A DNA stretch of 64,000 nt, from NCBI RefSeq assembly GCF_900111885.1, contig NZ_FOKG01000013.1, positions 62,001 to 126,000 of the forward strand, read 5' to 3'. Numbering within the stretch: the stretch's first letter is position 1; every line of letters begins with the position of its first letter. The stretch is from Amycolatopsis marina. Its GTDB lineage: Bacteria > Actinomycetota > Actinomycetes > Mycobacteriales > Pseudonocardiaceae. A model generated the notes under the pieces. The model ran no database searches. It was not told where the DNA came from and saw nothing but the letters and a program-made list of their open reading frames with translations. This document shows, piece after piece, positions 8,530 through 16,849 of the stretch. The position numbers were made by a program, and so were the translations under genes.

Positions 8530-9813
8530 TCAGCGGCGTTGCTCTGCCACGAAACGTTCCAGCCGCGGTACAAGCTCGGCGGGGGTGGGCTGTGCCAGCA
8601 TCTCCGCACGCAACCTCGCCGCTGCCTCGGCGAATGACGGCTCCTCGAGTAGCCGGAGCAGGTGTTCGCGGACCGACCGCGGGGTCATGGTCGGTCTCGG
8701 CTGGCACAGCCCCGCACCCGCTTCCGTGATCAGGTCGGCCTTGATTCCCGTGTCCCAGATCTCCGGAATGATCAGCTGCGGCACACCCGCCCGGATCGCC
8801 GTGCTCCAGGTTCCTGCCCCACCGTGATGGACGATCGCCGCACAGCTGGGCAGCACGGCGTGCAGTGGCACGAATTCAACGACGCGGACGTTACGCGGCA
8901 CCTCCCCGAGTGCTCCCCTCTCCTGCCCGCTCGCCGTCACGACGACCTCGACGTGCAGATCCCCGAGAGCGCTCAACACGTCCCCGAAGGACACCGTCGT
9001 CCGCCCGCGGCCATTGCGCGCGGAAACGCCCAGTGTCAGGCAGACCCGTGGCCTCGAAGGGGATTTTCGCAGCCAGTCCGGCAGCACCGCCGGGCCGTTG
9101 TAGGGCACGTACTGCATCGGCAGTGATCGGCCGCGGACCGGAAGCCGGACAGCAGGGGGCTCCTGATCGATGGTCAACTGCCCGCCGACGACCTCCTCGT
9201 CGAACTCACACCCGTGCCGATCGAGTGTCCACGTGAGCCATTCCGCCATCGGGTCGTCCCGCTCCGGAGCCGGTACCCGCGCCAGTTCGGCGAGGAACTG
9301 CTGTCTGACAAGGCCGAGAACATCCGCTGACCAGAGCAGCCGCGCGTGTGCCGCCCCGCTGACCCTCGCCGCTATCGCGCCCGCCCACGTGAGCGGCTCC
9401 CAGATGACGAGGTCGGGACGCCAGTCGCGCGCGACCTCCACGAGATCGTCGATCATCGCGTCGTCATTCAGCCCGGCGAAGAACGAAGGGACGAGCATCG
9501 TGTAGAAGCCGAGCAGGTCGTGCGGATCCCACTCACCCGCACGCAACGCGGTGAAGTCCACCTGGGAAGCTCCGGTTGCGGGCGCAGCCGGAGCGGCTGC
9601 GCCGACTCGGCCGCCGGACAGGCGGTCGTCCTTTCCGACCTCGACCGCGGTGAGTCCCGCGCCGGTGATGGTGTCCGTCAGCGCGGGCCGCGACGCGACC
9701 CGCACCTCGTGCCCAGCGCAGCGCAGCGCCCAGGCGAGCGGAACCATCGAGTGGAAGTGCGTGCTGTGCGCGATGGTGGTGCACAGCACCCGCATCGGTG
9801 TCCCCTCGCTCAT
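8530..9813 (-). CDS. Amino-sugar glycosyltransferase (DesVII/EryCIII/TylM2-like, GT1)
   Basis: This 427-residue GT-B enzyme begins MRVLCTTIAHSTHFHSMVPLAWALR after a short leader, which is very like DesVII and EryCIII. The nucleotide-sugar end holds FVPLHAVLPSCAAIVHHGGAGTW. Enzymes of this subgroup transfer TDP-desosamine or TDP-mycaminose and need a P450-like partner, which is encoded immediately upstream with a 4-bp ATGA overlap. The likely donor is the dimethylamino sugar made by the genes at 1185-3558. The acceptor is inferred to be the modified peptide, since no polyketide synthase is present in the window. Confidence 0.88.
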   Translation of the reverse strand: MSEGTPMRVLCTTIAHSTHFHSMVPLAWALRCAGHEVRVASRPALTDTITGAGLTAVEVGKDDRLSGGRVGAAAPAAPATGASQVDFTALRAGEWDPHDLLGFYTMLVPSFFAGLNDDAMIDDLVEVARDWRPDLVIWEPLTWAGAIAARVSGAAHARLLWSADVLGLVRQQFLAELARVPAPERDDPMAEWLTWTLDRHGCEFDEEVVGGQLTIDQEPPAVRLPVRGRSLPMQYVPYNGPAVLPDWLRKSPSRPRVCLTLGVSARNGRGRTTVSFGDVLSALGDLHVEVVVTASGQERGALGEVPRNVRVVEFVPLHAVLPSCAAIVHHGGAGTWSTAIRAGVPQLIIPEIWDTGIKADLITEAGAGLCQPRPTMTPRSVREHLLRLLEEPSFAEAAARLRAEMLAQPTPAELVPRLERFVAEQRR

Positions 9814-10901
9814 CGCCGCATCACCCGCATCTCCGACAGCGCTCCCGTCACCGGTGACCTGCCGCGCCTGCGCGGCGGACCCGAAAGTCCGAGCCCGGGA
9901 TGACGGCCCAGCAGGGTGTCAACGGCGAATTCGACGGTCATCGACAGGAGCGGACGGATCAGCGCGTACTGCGGCTCGCGAGCCAGTAACCGGTCCGGCG
10001 CGCCAGTTGCGGTCACTGGCACGACGACCTGCTCGTCCGTGGCCACCCTGTGCCCTTCGACATCGACATCGGTGTGCGCGACCCGAGTCAGCAGCCGCAG
10101 CGGGGGCCAGCGCAGCAGCGCCCCGTCCACCGGACCATGGTCCGTACCGACGCTGAGCCGGTGCGCCACGGAGCGCGCGATGACTGTCGGCGCCGTGGCC
10201 AGGAAGAGCACACTCGCCGCCATCATGCCGCCCAGCGTGTCCCCGCTCGCGCCGTGCTCCGCGAGCAGCTCCTCCACCTCTCGCGTTGCCCACGACAGTG
10301 CGAGCACGTCCGGCAGGGTCTGCGGGCTGACCATCGCGTCCGGCACCAGCCCGAGCCCGAGCTGATGCCCGGCCAGGACGGCACGTTGCCCGTCCTGCAA
10401 CCCCAGTACGTCCGCGAGTACCGCAGTGGCCAGCGGGGCGGCGTAGGCGTTCAGCAGATCGAACTCCGTACGTGTGTCTGCGCCCTCCAGCAGTTGCTCC
10501 GCGCGACGGCGCACCGCACCGGAACTTCGCCGCAGCGCCGCCTGTCCGAGTACCGGGCGAACCGCGTCCACCATCGCCTGCTGGACCGCGCGTTCCTGGG
10601 CGAGATGCGCCCGCGGCAACGGAAGTACCTGCAGGTGGGCCTTGCCCCCGTCGGCGCGGCGGAAGCCGAATCTCTCGTCTGCCAGCAGCCGGCAGGCCAC
10701 GTCGGGATCGCGCACCATCCACGCCCCGAGTTGGCTCCGGGACACGGACGGCCGGGACTCGCCTCGCGGTGCGGTCGACAGGCGAGCCGGGTAGTCACGC
10801 AGCAGTTCGGCGAACCAGTCCCCGGCGAGCGCCTCCTGCCAGATCACCCCGCGGATCGCCTGCAGCCGCCTGCCGAGCTCGTTGCGGCTCAGCGTGCCCA
10901 A
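9810..10901 (-). CDS. Haem-less P450-like glycosyltransferase activator (DesVIII/EryCII/TylM3-like)
   Basis: This 363-residue protein has the cytochrome P450 fold pattern (PLPRAHLAQERAVQQAMV, a DVLGL region, a C-terminal AVDTLLGRHPGL). It lacks the FxxGxxxCxG haem-thiolate motif and the I-helix acid/Thr pair. That combination defines the DesVIII group, which stabilises or activates DesVII-type transferases. It sits directly before its presumed partner gene. The start at 10901 is a TTG behind an AGAGG site and overlaps the upstream glycosyltransferase by 13 bp. It should have no oxidase activity. Confidence 0.86.
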   Translation of the reverse strand: MGTLSRNELGRRLQAIRGVIWQEALAGDWFAELLRDYPARLSTAPRGESRPSVSRSQLGAWMVRDPDVACRLLADERFGFRRADGGKAHLQVLPLPRAHLAQERAVQQAMVDAVRPVLGQAALRRSSGAVRRRAEQLLEGADTRTEFDLLNAYAAPLATAVLADVLGLQDGQRAVLAGHQLGLGLVPDAMVSPQTLPDVLALSWATREVEELLAEHGASGDTLGGMMAASVLFLATAPTVIARSVAHRLSVGTDHGPVDGALLRWPPLRLLTRVAHTDVDVEGHRVATDEQVVVPVTATGAPDRLLAREPQYALIRPLLSMTVEFAVDTLLGRHPGLGLSGPPRRRGRSPVTGALSEMRVMRR

Positions 10902-12175
10902 GTCGCCTCTTCACGGTGGGCATGCCCGTCCGGAGCGACCCAGTTCTCCAGGATCGCGCAAACTCGCTCCACGCCACGGTCGCTGCGCACACAGCGGCCG
11001 ACATCGGCGGCCCGCCCGCGCATCCGTGCGTCGCCGAGTGCCTGTGCCACGGCCTTGCGCAGGCGCGGCGCGCTGAGCCGTGCGCCGGGCACACCTTTCG
11101 GCGCCACGCCGAGATCGGCCATGGTGGCCGCCCAGAACGGGTGGTCCACGAAGATCGGAACCACCACCTGCGGCACCCCCGCCCGCAGCACCGCCGCGCC
11201 GGTCCCGAAGCCGCCGTGGTGGATCACCGCGGCCGCACGGGGAAACAGCCAGGTGTAGTCGACGTCGTGCAACCGCAGTACCCCTTCGGGCAGGTCGTCC
11301 TGGGTGGGTCCGTCGACCACCACAAGCCTGCGCCCCGCGGCACGTACCGCATCGGCAACCAGCTCGAGGCTGTTCTCCGGGTATGCGGGCCACAGCGAAC
11401 CGAACGAGAGGACCACGGGTGCTGGCCCGTTCTCCACCACCTCGACCAGCTCCTGCGGCGCCTGCCACTCCCGGTCCCAGAACCAGTACCCGGCCATGTG
11501 GTTGGTCGCGGGCCAGTCGGGCGGTGCGGGCAGGACGGCCGGACTCTGCAGGTAGAACGTGGGCCGGTCCCGCTCGAGCGCGGAGAACGGCGTGCGCGGC
11601 CCGAGCGGTGCTTTGCCGAGACGTTGCCGGTACGCGTTGACGATGGGCCTGCACATCCGCCACTCCGCCGCCTGTGAGATGTGGTGGCTCAGCCTGTTGT
11701 ACCAGCCGCCGAGCGGAAGTCTCGGCGCGCCCATCGCGGGAAAGGCCGTCGTCGGCGTGTTCGGATACCAGGAGACCAGCGCCCACGGCACGTCTGGTGG
11801 TTCGGCGAGGTAGGCGTTGCGGTTGAACACCGAGCTCACCACCAGATCCGCGTTCGCGAAGGCGGGGCGCACACAGGCATCGAGCTGCGCCGTTCCCGCG
11901 GCGGCGGCCTCAGCGGTCTGCCTCGGCATGGTCCGGGCGAGCCGGAGAGCCGAGGGGCTCCTGCGTAACGACTTGATCAGTTCCGGCGACTCGAAGTAGT
12001 GCTTCGGGCTGCCGGGCACCGGGAAGTACTCCAGGCCCGCCTCCCTGGTCAGATCCCGGAAGTCGGCGTGCGTCGCCAGCCGGACGTCGTGTCCTCTTTC
12101 CCGCAGCCCGGCGCCGAGTGCGAGGAACGGCTGAACGTCACCTCTCGAGCCGATCGCCACCAGCGTGACGCGCAT
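10889..12175 (-). CDS. Glycosyltransferase, sterol/UGT-like GT1 family
   Basis: This 428-residue GT-B enzyme starts MRVTLVAIGSRGDVQPFLALG, the mark of the sterol-glucosyltransferase-like group. It ends with a donor site DYTWLFPRAAAVIHHGGFGTG. It is clearly different from the DesVII-like gene, so the product may carry two sugars. Its donor may be an ordinary hexose or a deoxysugar made elsewhere. It lies in the leftward operon between the methyltransferase and the P450-like gene. Confidence 0.87.
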   Translation of the reverse strand: MRVTLVAIGSRGDVQPFLALGAGLRERGHDVRLATHADFRDLTREAGLEYFPVPGSPKHYFESPELIKSLRRSPSALRLARTMPRQTAEAAAAGTAQLDACVRPAFANADLVVSSVFNRNAYLAEPPDVPWALVSWYPNTPTTAFPAMGAPRLPLGGWYNRLSHHISQAAEWRMCRPIVNAYRQRLGKAPLGPRTPFSALERDRPTFYLQSPAVLPAPPDWPATNHMAGYWFWDREWQAPQELVEVVENGPAPVVLSFGSLWPAYPENSLELVADAVRAAGRRLVVVDGPTQDDLPEGVLRLHDVDYTWLFPRAAAVIHHGGFGTGAAVLRAGVPQVVVPIFVDHPFWAATMADLGVAPKGVPGARLSAPRLRKAVAQALGDARMRGRAADVGRCVRSDRGVERVCAILENWVAPDGHAHREEATWAR

Positions 12176-12199
12176 ACACCTCGCCTCCCTTGTGGATGG

Positions 12200-12955
12200 T
12201 CAACGCCGCGGGTCCGCGGAGGACTTGCGATAGCGGGTGATGTGGCGGTGCGATCCGGGAACGAACGGCGAGCGCTCCCAGTCGCCATGGCGTTCGATCT
12301 TCTCGAAACCGGCAACCCTGGCCATCAGGTCCAGTTCGCTCGGCCACGCGTAGCGGCTGAGCTCGGTGAACGTGGAGACCGAACCCGCCTTGATCGTGGT
12401 GTGCACCTGCGCCAGTAGCTGCCTGACCGGATCAACGCTGATCGTGTCGAGCATGACCTGGTCGCTCGCGAGGTTGCGCACCTGGAACTCCGGCTTGACC
12501 AGCTGATGGAAGTACGAGGGGTCGTAAACCTCCACCAGGAGTGTGCCGCCGTCGGTCAGGTGCTCCCCCGCCCTGCGCAGCCCCTCGATCTGCTGCTCCG
12601 GATCGGGCAGCATGAACAGGGTGTTGCACACCACGTAGCAGAGGTCGAAGTTGCCGTCGATCACGTGCTCGGCGAAGTCCGCCCGCACGGTCTTGACCGT
12701 GCCTTCGGGATCCCGCTCGTGCAGCTTGTCCAGCATCGGCTGGGAAACCTCGACGGCGTGCACCGAGAAGCCCTTGCCCGCGAGTGGGATCGCGACGCGG
12801 CCGGTGCCCGCACCGAACTCGACCACGCGCGCACCGGGTTCGAGCAGTGCCGCGATGAAGTCCACGGTCTGTGGCGTGTCGAACGAAGGGTACATCCGGT
12901 CGTACACTTCGGACAGTGCCTCGCCATAGGCCTCCGGCCTCAGCTGGTGGTGCAC
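12200..12955 (-). CDS. SAM-dependent methyltransferase, resembling linaridin N-methyltransferase CypM
   Basis: This 251-residue class I methyltransferase has the SAM motif VVEFGAGTGRVAIPLA. By eye it follows CypM of cypemycin in several places: the FDLCYVVCNTLFML region, LTDGGTLLVEVYDPSYF, and ELDLMARVAGFE near the end. CypM dimethylates the peptide alpha-amino group, so N-terminal methylation of the mature peptide is the inferred role; O-methylation of a sugar is the alternative. The GTG start at 12955 follows a GAGGAGG site and overlaps the upstream gene by 16 bp. Confidence 0.8.
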   Translation of the reverse strand: MHHQLRPEAYGEALSEVYDRMYPSFDTPQTVDFIAALLEPGARVVEFGAGTGRVAIPLAGKGFSVHAVEVSQPMLDKLHERDPEGTVKTVRADFAEHVIDGNFDLCYVVCNTLFMLPDPEQQIEGLRRAGEHLTDGGTLLVEVYDPSYFHQLVKPEFQVRNLASDQVMLDTISVDPVRQLLAQVHTTIKAGSVSTFTELSRYAWPSELDLMARVAGFEKIERHGDWERSPFVPGSHRHITRYRKSSADPRR

Positions 12956-13572
12956 AGGTCCTCCTCTTCCGCCTCCGGCTCCCGGCTGGTGTCGAGCGAG
13001 TGAAAGTCGGAGAGGAACAGCATCCGCGGTTCGATGCTCTCGTCGTGTCCGGCGGACTGCGCGATCAGGAACTGCACCCGCACGCCATCGGGGTGGTGCT
13101 CCACCTGGTTCGTCACGAAGTTCAGCAGGGCCAGATAGGACACGGTGAGCTGAATGCGCTCGACCTCCTTGACCTTCTCACTGGCCTGCAACAACTCCGA
13201 CGCGACATCGAACAGTGCCTTCTCCATCCGGCGGGCCGGGTGCCAGATCATCTGCATCAGGGTGCGGTCCTTGGAGATCTCCTGCTCGCGCCATGGCGTG
13301 AGCTCCCCGTTCGCGAGCTTGTCCCGGTACAGCACGTTGAAGTCGTGCCTGGCCGGGGTCGGGGCGAAGAACCGCCAGTTCGGAATCGCCATAGAGGTCG
13401 GGTCGATTCGCTTGCCCAGCGGATGCGGCCGATTGGCCTGCTGGCACAGGGTGAGGGCGAACCAGCTCCCAAGCACCCCGTAGAGGCCCCATCTACGGAC
13501 CGTGCCCCAGGTCGGCCTCCGCGCCGAGAATCCCGACATCACACCTGCCTGCCTTTCCTGATGCGCTCTCAT
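12940..13572 (-). CDS. Membrane-anchored 'FFAPxP' protein, DUF5819-like (trio copy A)
   Basis: This 210-residue protein has one N-terminal hydrophobic helix (GLYGVLGSWFALTLC), then a soluble part with the conserved segment NWRFFAPTPARHDFNVLYRD. It is paralogous to the protein at 18476-19054 (shared WRFFAPxPxxHD, LLxRD, LADG/ANGE-LTxWRE, WHPxRRxEK, VQFLIA). Proteins with such a motif commonly sit next to HTTM genes; the name DUF5819-like is from memory. The start is the ATG at 13572 (ATGA overlap); an ATG at 13539 is possible. Function is unknown; membership of a peptide-modifying membrane complex is inferred from the duplicated gene order. Confidence 0.75.
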   Translation of the reverse strand: MRAHQERQAGVMSGFSARRPTWGTVRRWGLYGVLGSWFALTLCQQANRPHPLGKRIDPTSMAIPNWRFFAPTPARHDFNVLYRDKLANGELTPWREQEISKDRTLMQMIWHPARRMEKALFDVASELLQASEKVKEVERIQLTVSYLALLNFVTNQVEHHPDGVRVQFLIAQSAGHDESIEPRMLFLSDFHSLDTSREPEAEEEDLCTTS

Positions 13573-14540
13573 GGCCGACTCCGAAGGCTCTCGGCGTGAC
13601 ACTCGCGGGCCCACCGCACGAGGTCGATCACATGCGTGGCCAGTTCCTCCCGCATGACCAGCGAATCGTGCTCCGCGGTACGGACCACCTCGTGTCTGCC
13701 GACCTGCGTGAGCCCGGCCAGTTCCGCCTGCATACGGCCGTGGGCCAGATCCATGGATGCCTGCTGTCCCGCGGTGACCACGCCGACGGGCAACGTCGGG
13801 GCCGGCGTCACGGCGTGGGCCTCAGCCGCCCAGCGGGTGTGCCACAGGCCGAACTCGCGGCGGGCGGCAGCCCACGGTTCGGGCCTTCGCATGACCCGGC
13901 CGCTGGGCTCGACCAGTTCGCCCGGCAACTCGCTGATCGCCCCAAAACCGTCGTCGTCGCCGAGGATCCGCAGGCGGGCCCGCCAGTACATCGTGGATAT
14001 TCCTTGTTTCACCAGTGGCATCCCCTCCCGCTGCAACGCAGAACGTTCCAGCTGATCGGGGTGGGAGGAGTCGACGAGCACGATTCCGGCCAGCTCGTCG
14101 GCGTGCCGCCCGGCGAACGTACGCGCCAGTAGCCCACCGACAGAGTGCCCCACCAGCACGTACGGCCCTGACATGTCCAATTTCCTGAGCAGGGCGACCG
14201 TCAGGTCGTTGACCTCCGCCGCGGTGATCGGCGGGTTGCGCTGGCTGCTCCACCCGTTCCCGGGACGGTCGTAGGCCAGGCACGAAGCCGTGCCCTTCAG
14301 CGCGCGCAGCACCCACGCCCATTCGGTACATGGACACGACAGGGCACTCTCGAACACGACGGTGGGGCCGCGCCCGCCTCGCTCCACGAGGTGATGGATC
14401 CGTTCCCCGCCAACCTCCACGAAATCGCCGGGAGCCGGGGGCCAGTCCTCGGGAGCACGAGAACGGACAGCGGCGAGCGCGGCGGTGGCCGCGGCGCCTA
14501 CCGTGGCCGAGATCCCGAGGTAGCGCAGACCGCGGCTCAT
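13569..14540 (-). CDS. Alpha/beta hydrolase-fold protein (trio copy A)
   Basis: This 323-residue protein has an N-terminal membrane anchor (about residues 7-25) followed by an alpha/beta hydrolase domain. The nucleophile elbow is GHSVGG (Ser133), the acid is probably in GIVLVDSSHP, and the His in AEHDSLV. A paralogue lies at 19051-19968. Linaridin clusters are known to need a hydrolase-like protein (CypH/LinH class) for dehydration or epimerisation of the precursor, and this is a candidate counterpart. It overlaps both neighbours by 4 bp, so HTTM, hydrolase and FFAPxP protein should be made in fixed ratio. Confidence 0.82.
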   Translation of the reverse strand: MSRGLRYLGISATVGAAATAALAAVRSRAPEDWPPAPGDFVEVGGERIHHLVERGGRGPTVVFESALSCPCTEWAWVLRALKGTASCLAYDRPGNGWSSQRNPPITAAEVNDLTVALLRKLDMSGPYVLVGHSVGGLLARTFAGRHADELAGIVLVDSSHPDQLERSALQREGMPLVKQGISTMYWRARLRILGDDDGFGAISELPGELVEPSGRVMRRPEPWAAARREFGLWHTRWAAEAHAVTPAPTLPVGVVTAGQQASMDLAHGRMQAELAGLTQVGRHEVVRTAEHDSLVMREELATHVIDLVRWARECHAESLRSRP

Positions 14541-15433
14541 GATGTCGAACCCCCAGTCAGTTCCGCGCTCCGTGAGCCGCGGTCGGCGCGGCCCAGCGCG
14601 CGGGAGAAGTGGGCGACCGCCGGGTATGTAGCCACAAAGGACCAGAAGAAGCGGTTGAGTCCCATGAACCGCGCGTTGCCGACGTGAAACCCCATGCCAC
14701 TGAGCAGAATCAGCCGCGCGATCGGCTTCGGCGCGACCAGTACCAGCGGGAACAACACCTCGGCGAGCATGACCATCCACGCCAGTCCCTGCGCGGCGAT
14801 CTTGTTGTCCTTCGTCATCTTGTAGAAGAACTTGTCGCCGTAGGTCCGCGTCCGGAAGATTCCCGTGATCGCATCGCCGCTGCGCCAGACCGGCGAGGTC
14901 ATCTTCACCGCTCCGGAGGTGAAGTAGGAGAGACAGCTCTGCGCCGCGATGAACGCGAGTGCGGCTTCACGTGCTCGCCTGTCGTGCGGAAAAGCCTTTT
15001 CCAGAAGGGAAACGGCGAAGTTGATGAAGGCGAAGTGGTCCGATCCGTCCAGCCCGTAGTTGCTGCGCAGGTTCAGTGCGGCGGCGGTGCTTGTCATGCC
15101 GGCGAGCGCCGTACCGCGAACTCGTCTTCCTGCTCGTGGGGCGAGCAGTCCGAGCCCACTGATTGCCCGCGTCTGCACGACGCGGACGATCTCCGGGTAT
15201 TTGAGCACCCTCTCCAGATGCCGCCCGGCGCCACGGTTCAACGACAGCATTCTGGTGCGGGAGATGGGCCATCCGAGCAGACCGTTGTCGTCGAGCGATT
15301 TCGATGTGGACAGTAGTTCCAGCGCACTGATGGTCGCTCCTACGGCCGTGAGCTGCTCGACACGACGGAACGCGTGGTCGACCTCGTCCTTCGGCAGCTT
15401 GTTCCAGCGTCGTGAATCCGAACGCAACCGCAT
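14537..15433 (-). CDS. HTTM-domain (vitamin-K carboxylase-like) membrane protein (trio copy A)
   Basis: This 298-residue protein has several membrane helices and the block AFIAAQSCLSYFTSGAVK, SPVWRSGDAI, IFRTRTYG, and FHVGNARFMGLNRFFW, which mark HTTM proteins. The paralogue at 21836-22708 shares every one of these blocks. A GGAGGA ribosome site precedes the ATG. It is the first gene of the operon that runs to the amino-sugar glycosyltransferase. HTTM proteins are related to gamma-glutamyl carboxylase, but the actual reaction here is unknown; a role in modifying the precursor peptide is an inference from context. Confidence 0.82.
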   Translation of the reverse strand: MRLRSDSRRWNKLPKDEVDHAFRRVEQLTAVGATISALELLSTSKSLDDNGLLGWPISRTRMLSLNRGAGRHLERVLKYPEIVRVVQTRAISGLGLLAPRAGRRVRGTALAGMTSTAAALNLRSNYGLDGSDHFAFINFAVSLLEKAFPHDRRAREAALAFIAAQSCLSYFTSGAVKMTSPVWRSGDAITGIFRTRTYGDKFFYKMTKDNKIAAQGLAWMVMLAEVLFPLVLVAPKPIARLILLSGMGFHVGNARFMGLNRFFWSFVATYPAVAHFSRALGRADRGSRSAELTGGSTS

Positions 15434-15749
15434 GACTCCTCCGACCTGTTAGCGGTGATCATCGCCGCGTACCGGTGCTGCGGTACCGCAGGATCGAGCC
15501 ACGAACCTACAGCCGGCAACGCTCAGGACTCGTCCGTCAATCAACGGCATTCGCCGTTGTGGGCCTCAACCAGATAGCGGACATCGAATGCGGCTACGCC
15601 TGCTGGACCACAACCAAAGTAGGTGAGTCACCGTGAGTGGCTGCGCGGCCATGATCCCCGTGTTACATCTGGAAAAAGCGCAGGTGCCTGGTCTCGGGTA
15701 GGCGTTCGCGGCGAAGTCCTGTAGCGCCAACGGAAAGCTGAGATACTTC
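15434..15749. promoter_or_regulatory. Divergent promoter region with inverted repeats
   Basis: This 316-bp gap separates the HTTM gene (leftward) from the second LuxR gene (rightward). It holds a CAACGGC-attc-GCCGTTG hairpin (15542-15559), a GTCAATC motif (15536-15542) also found before the gene at 25848, and an odd-centred palindrome GGTGA-g-TCACC (15622-15632). No gene is supported here. Confidence 0.45.
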
Positions 15750-16427
15750 GTGATAACGATGGGAATGATCGACGAAAGGCCAGCCGGGACGGAATACAAG
15801 CAGTTCTTCTCCTGGCTGCAGGCTGTTGACCTCGCCAAGTTCGACATTTCGATCAGCAAAGTCTGCAGCACGGTGGAGCAGGCGGCTGAGATCGTCGACA
15901 GCGCGGGGACGGACGTGTGGGTGCTGCGCGCCCGGGCCTCGTTGCGTGCCAGACCCCTGCACCGGCTGTGTGGTGACTCGGTACCCAAGGATCTTCCGCA
16001 GCCGATCGTCGCCGTCTGCGACGACGAGGAGGACGTGGCCAGGGCGCTGGAGCACCGGGCCTCCGCGATCGTGCTGGAGGACGACTCACCATGGCAGACA
16101 GCGTCGGCGATTCACGCGGCCGCGGCACGAGAGCTGTTCGTCTCACCGAGAGTGCTAAATCACTACCGTCGGCAGTTGCTGGAGCTGATCACATCCCCGT
16201 CGTCGTCCCGTATCGACGCGCTGACCAACCGGGAACACGACGTTCTCGTCTGCCTGGCCGAAGGCAGCTCCAACTCCGAGATCGCCCGACGGCTGTTCAT
16301 CAGCCGCGCGACCGTCGGCTCACATGTGCTGAGTATCCTGCGCAAGCTCGACGCCTCGAACAGGACCGAGGCGGCCGCGCTGGCCTACAGGTACGGGCTG
16401 ATGACAACTCGACGGAGGCACGCCTGA
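15750..16427 (+). CDS. LuxR-family transcriptional regulator, paralogue of the one at 4104
   Basis: This 225-residue protein aligns over its full length with the regulator at 4104-4799, including the HTH (LTNREHDVLVCLAEGSSN...ISRATVGSHVLSILRKLDASNRTEAAA begins near residue 150). The N-terminal part is receiver-like but has no obvious phospho-Asp. Start is the GTG at 15750, which aligns with the ATG of its paralogue. It lies between precursor peptide A and the modification operon, fitting a cluster-situated activator. Two paralogous regulators may respond to different signals or form heterodimers. Confidence 0.85.
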   Translation: MITMGMIDERPAGTEYKQFFSWLQAVDLAKFDISISKVCSTVEQAAEIVDSAGTDVWVLRARASLRARPLHRLCGDSVPKDLPQPIVAVCDDEEDVARALEHRASAIVLEDDSPWQTASAIHAAAARELFVSPRVLNHYRRQLLELITSPSSSRIDALTNREHDVLVCLAEGSSNSEIARRLFISRATVGSHVLSILRKLDASNRTEAAALAYRYGLMTTRRRHA

Positions 16428-16433
16428 GTCCGG

Positions 16434-16607
16434 TCAGCCACCTCGCTTCCGCATGATGAAGCCGATCAACGCCCCCAGTGCCATACCGATGACGAGACCG
16501 ACGAGTATCTGATCGAAGAGCATGCCGGTGACAAAGCCGACGAGCGCCCCGATACTGGTCAGGTACTCGACCGTGTGCTTTCGGGTCCCGGTGTTCTTCG
16601 AATTCAT
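16434..16607 (-). CDS. Small two-helix membrane peptide, 57 residues
   Basis: The peptide has a polar N-terminus (about 15 residues, with KHT), two hydrophobic Gly-rich helices of GxxxG/glycine-zipper type, and a basic tail ending MRKRGG. An AAGGGGATCACA ribosome site precedes the ATG at 16607. It has no PxxxTP motif, so it is not a third linaridin-type precursor. It could be an immunity protein, a membrane chaperone for the complex, or an unmodified bacteriocin. It lies downstream of precursor A with two hairpins between them. Confidence 0.65.
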   Translation of the reverse strand: MNSKNTGTRKHTVEYLTSIGALVGFVTGMLFDQILVGLVIGMALGALIGFIMRKRGG

Positions 16608-16680
16608 TGTGATCCCCTTTTCAACTGGAATTAATTGTGCGGGTTGTTCACAAGTCGGCAGACGGGGCCGCCCGGAGAGG

Positions 16681-16719
16681 GCCCCCGCTGTGGCATGCTG
16701 TTTCTGCCACAGTAGGGGC
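16681..16719 (-). terminator. Strong hairpin upstream of the small membrane peptide gene
   Basis: An 8-bp perfect stem CTGTGGCA/TGCCACAG with a 9-nt loop is extended by a 5-bp GCCCC/GGGGC stem across a 2-nt mismatch. It may end transcription from precursor A or be a leader structure of the small peptide gene. Confidence 0.55.
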
Positions 16720-16849
16720 GGCCGTGGCGACCGACTGCCGACGAGGCCAGTACGTGGCAGCACGTCAGCGGTGAATAACCCGAGTTCTGAATAAGACACT
16801 GTGGCCACGCCTCGATGATGACACGGAATGGTCACGGTGTCCAAATGGA

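Noticed and set aside
9810..10901. Reading this gene as an active cytochrome P450
   Set aside because: The haem-binding Cys motif is missing and the gene sits beside a DesVII-type transferase, as DesVIII-type helpers do.
16434..16607. Third precursor of the same family
   Set aside because: The peptide has no PxxxTP and does not align with precursors A and B.
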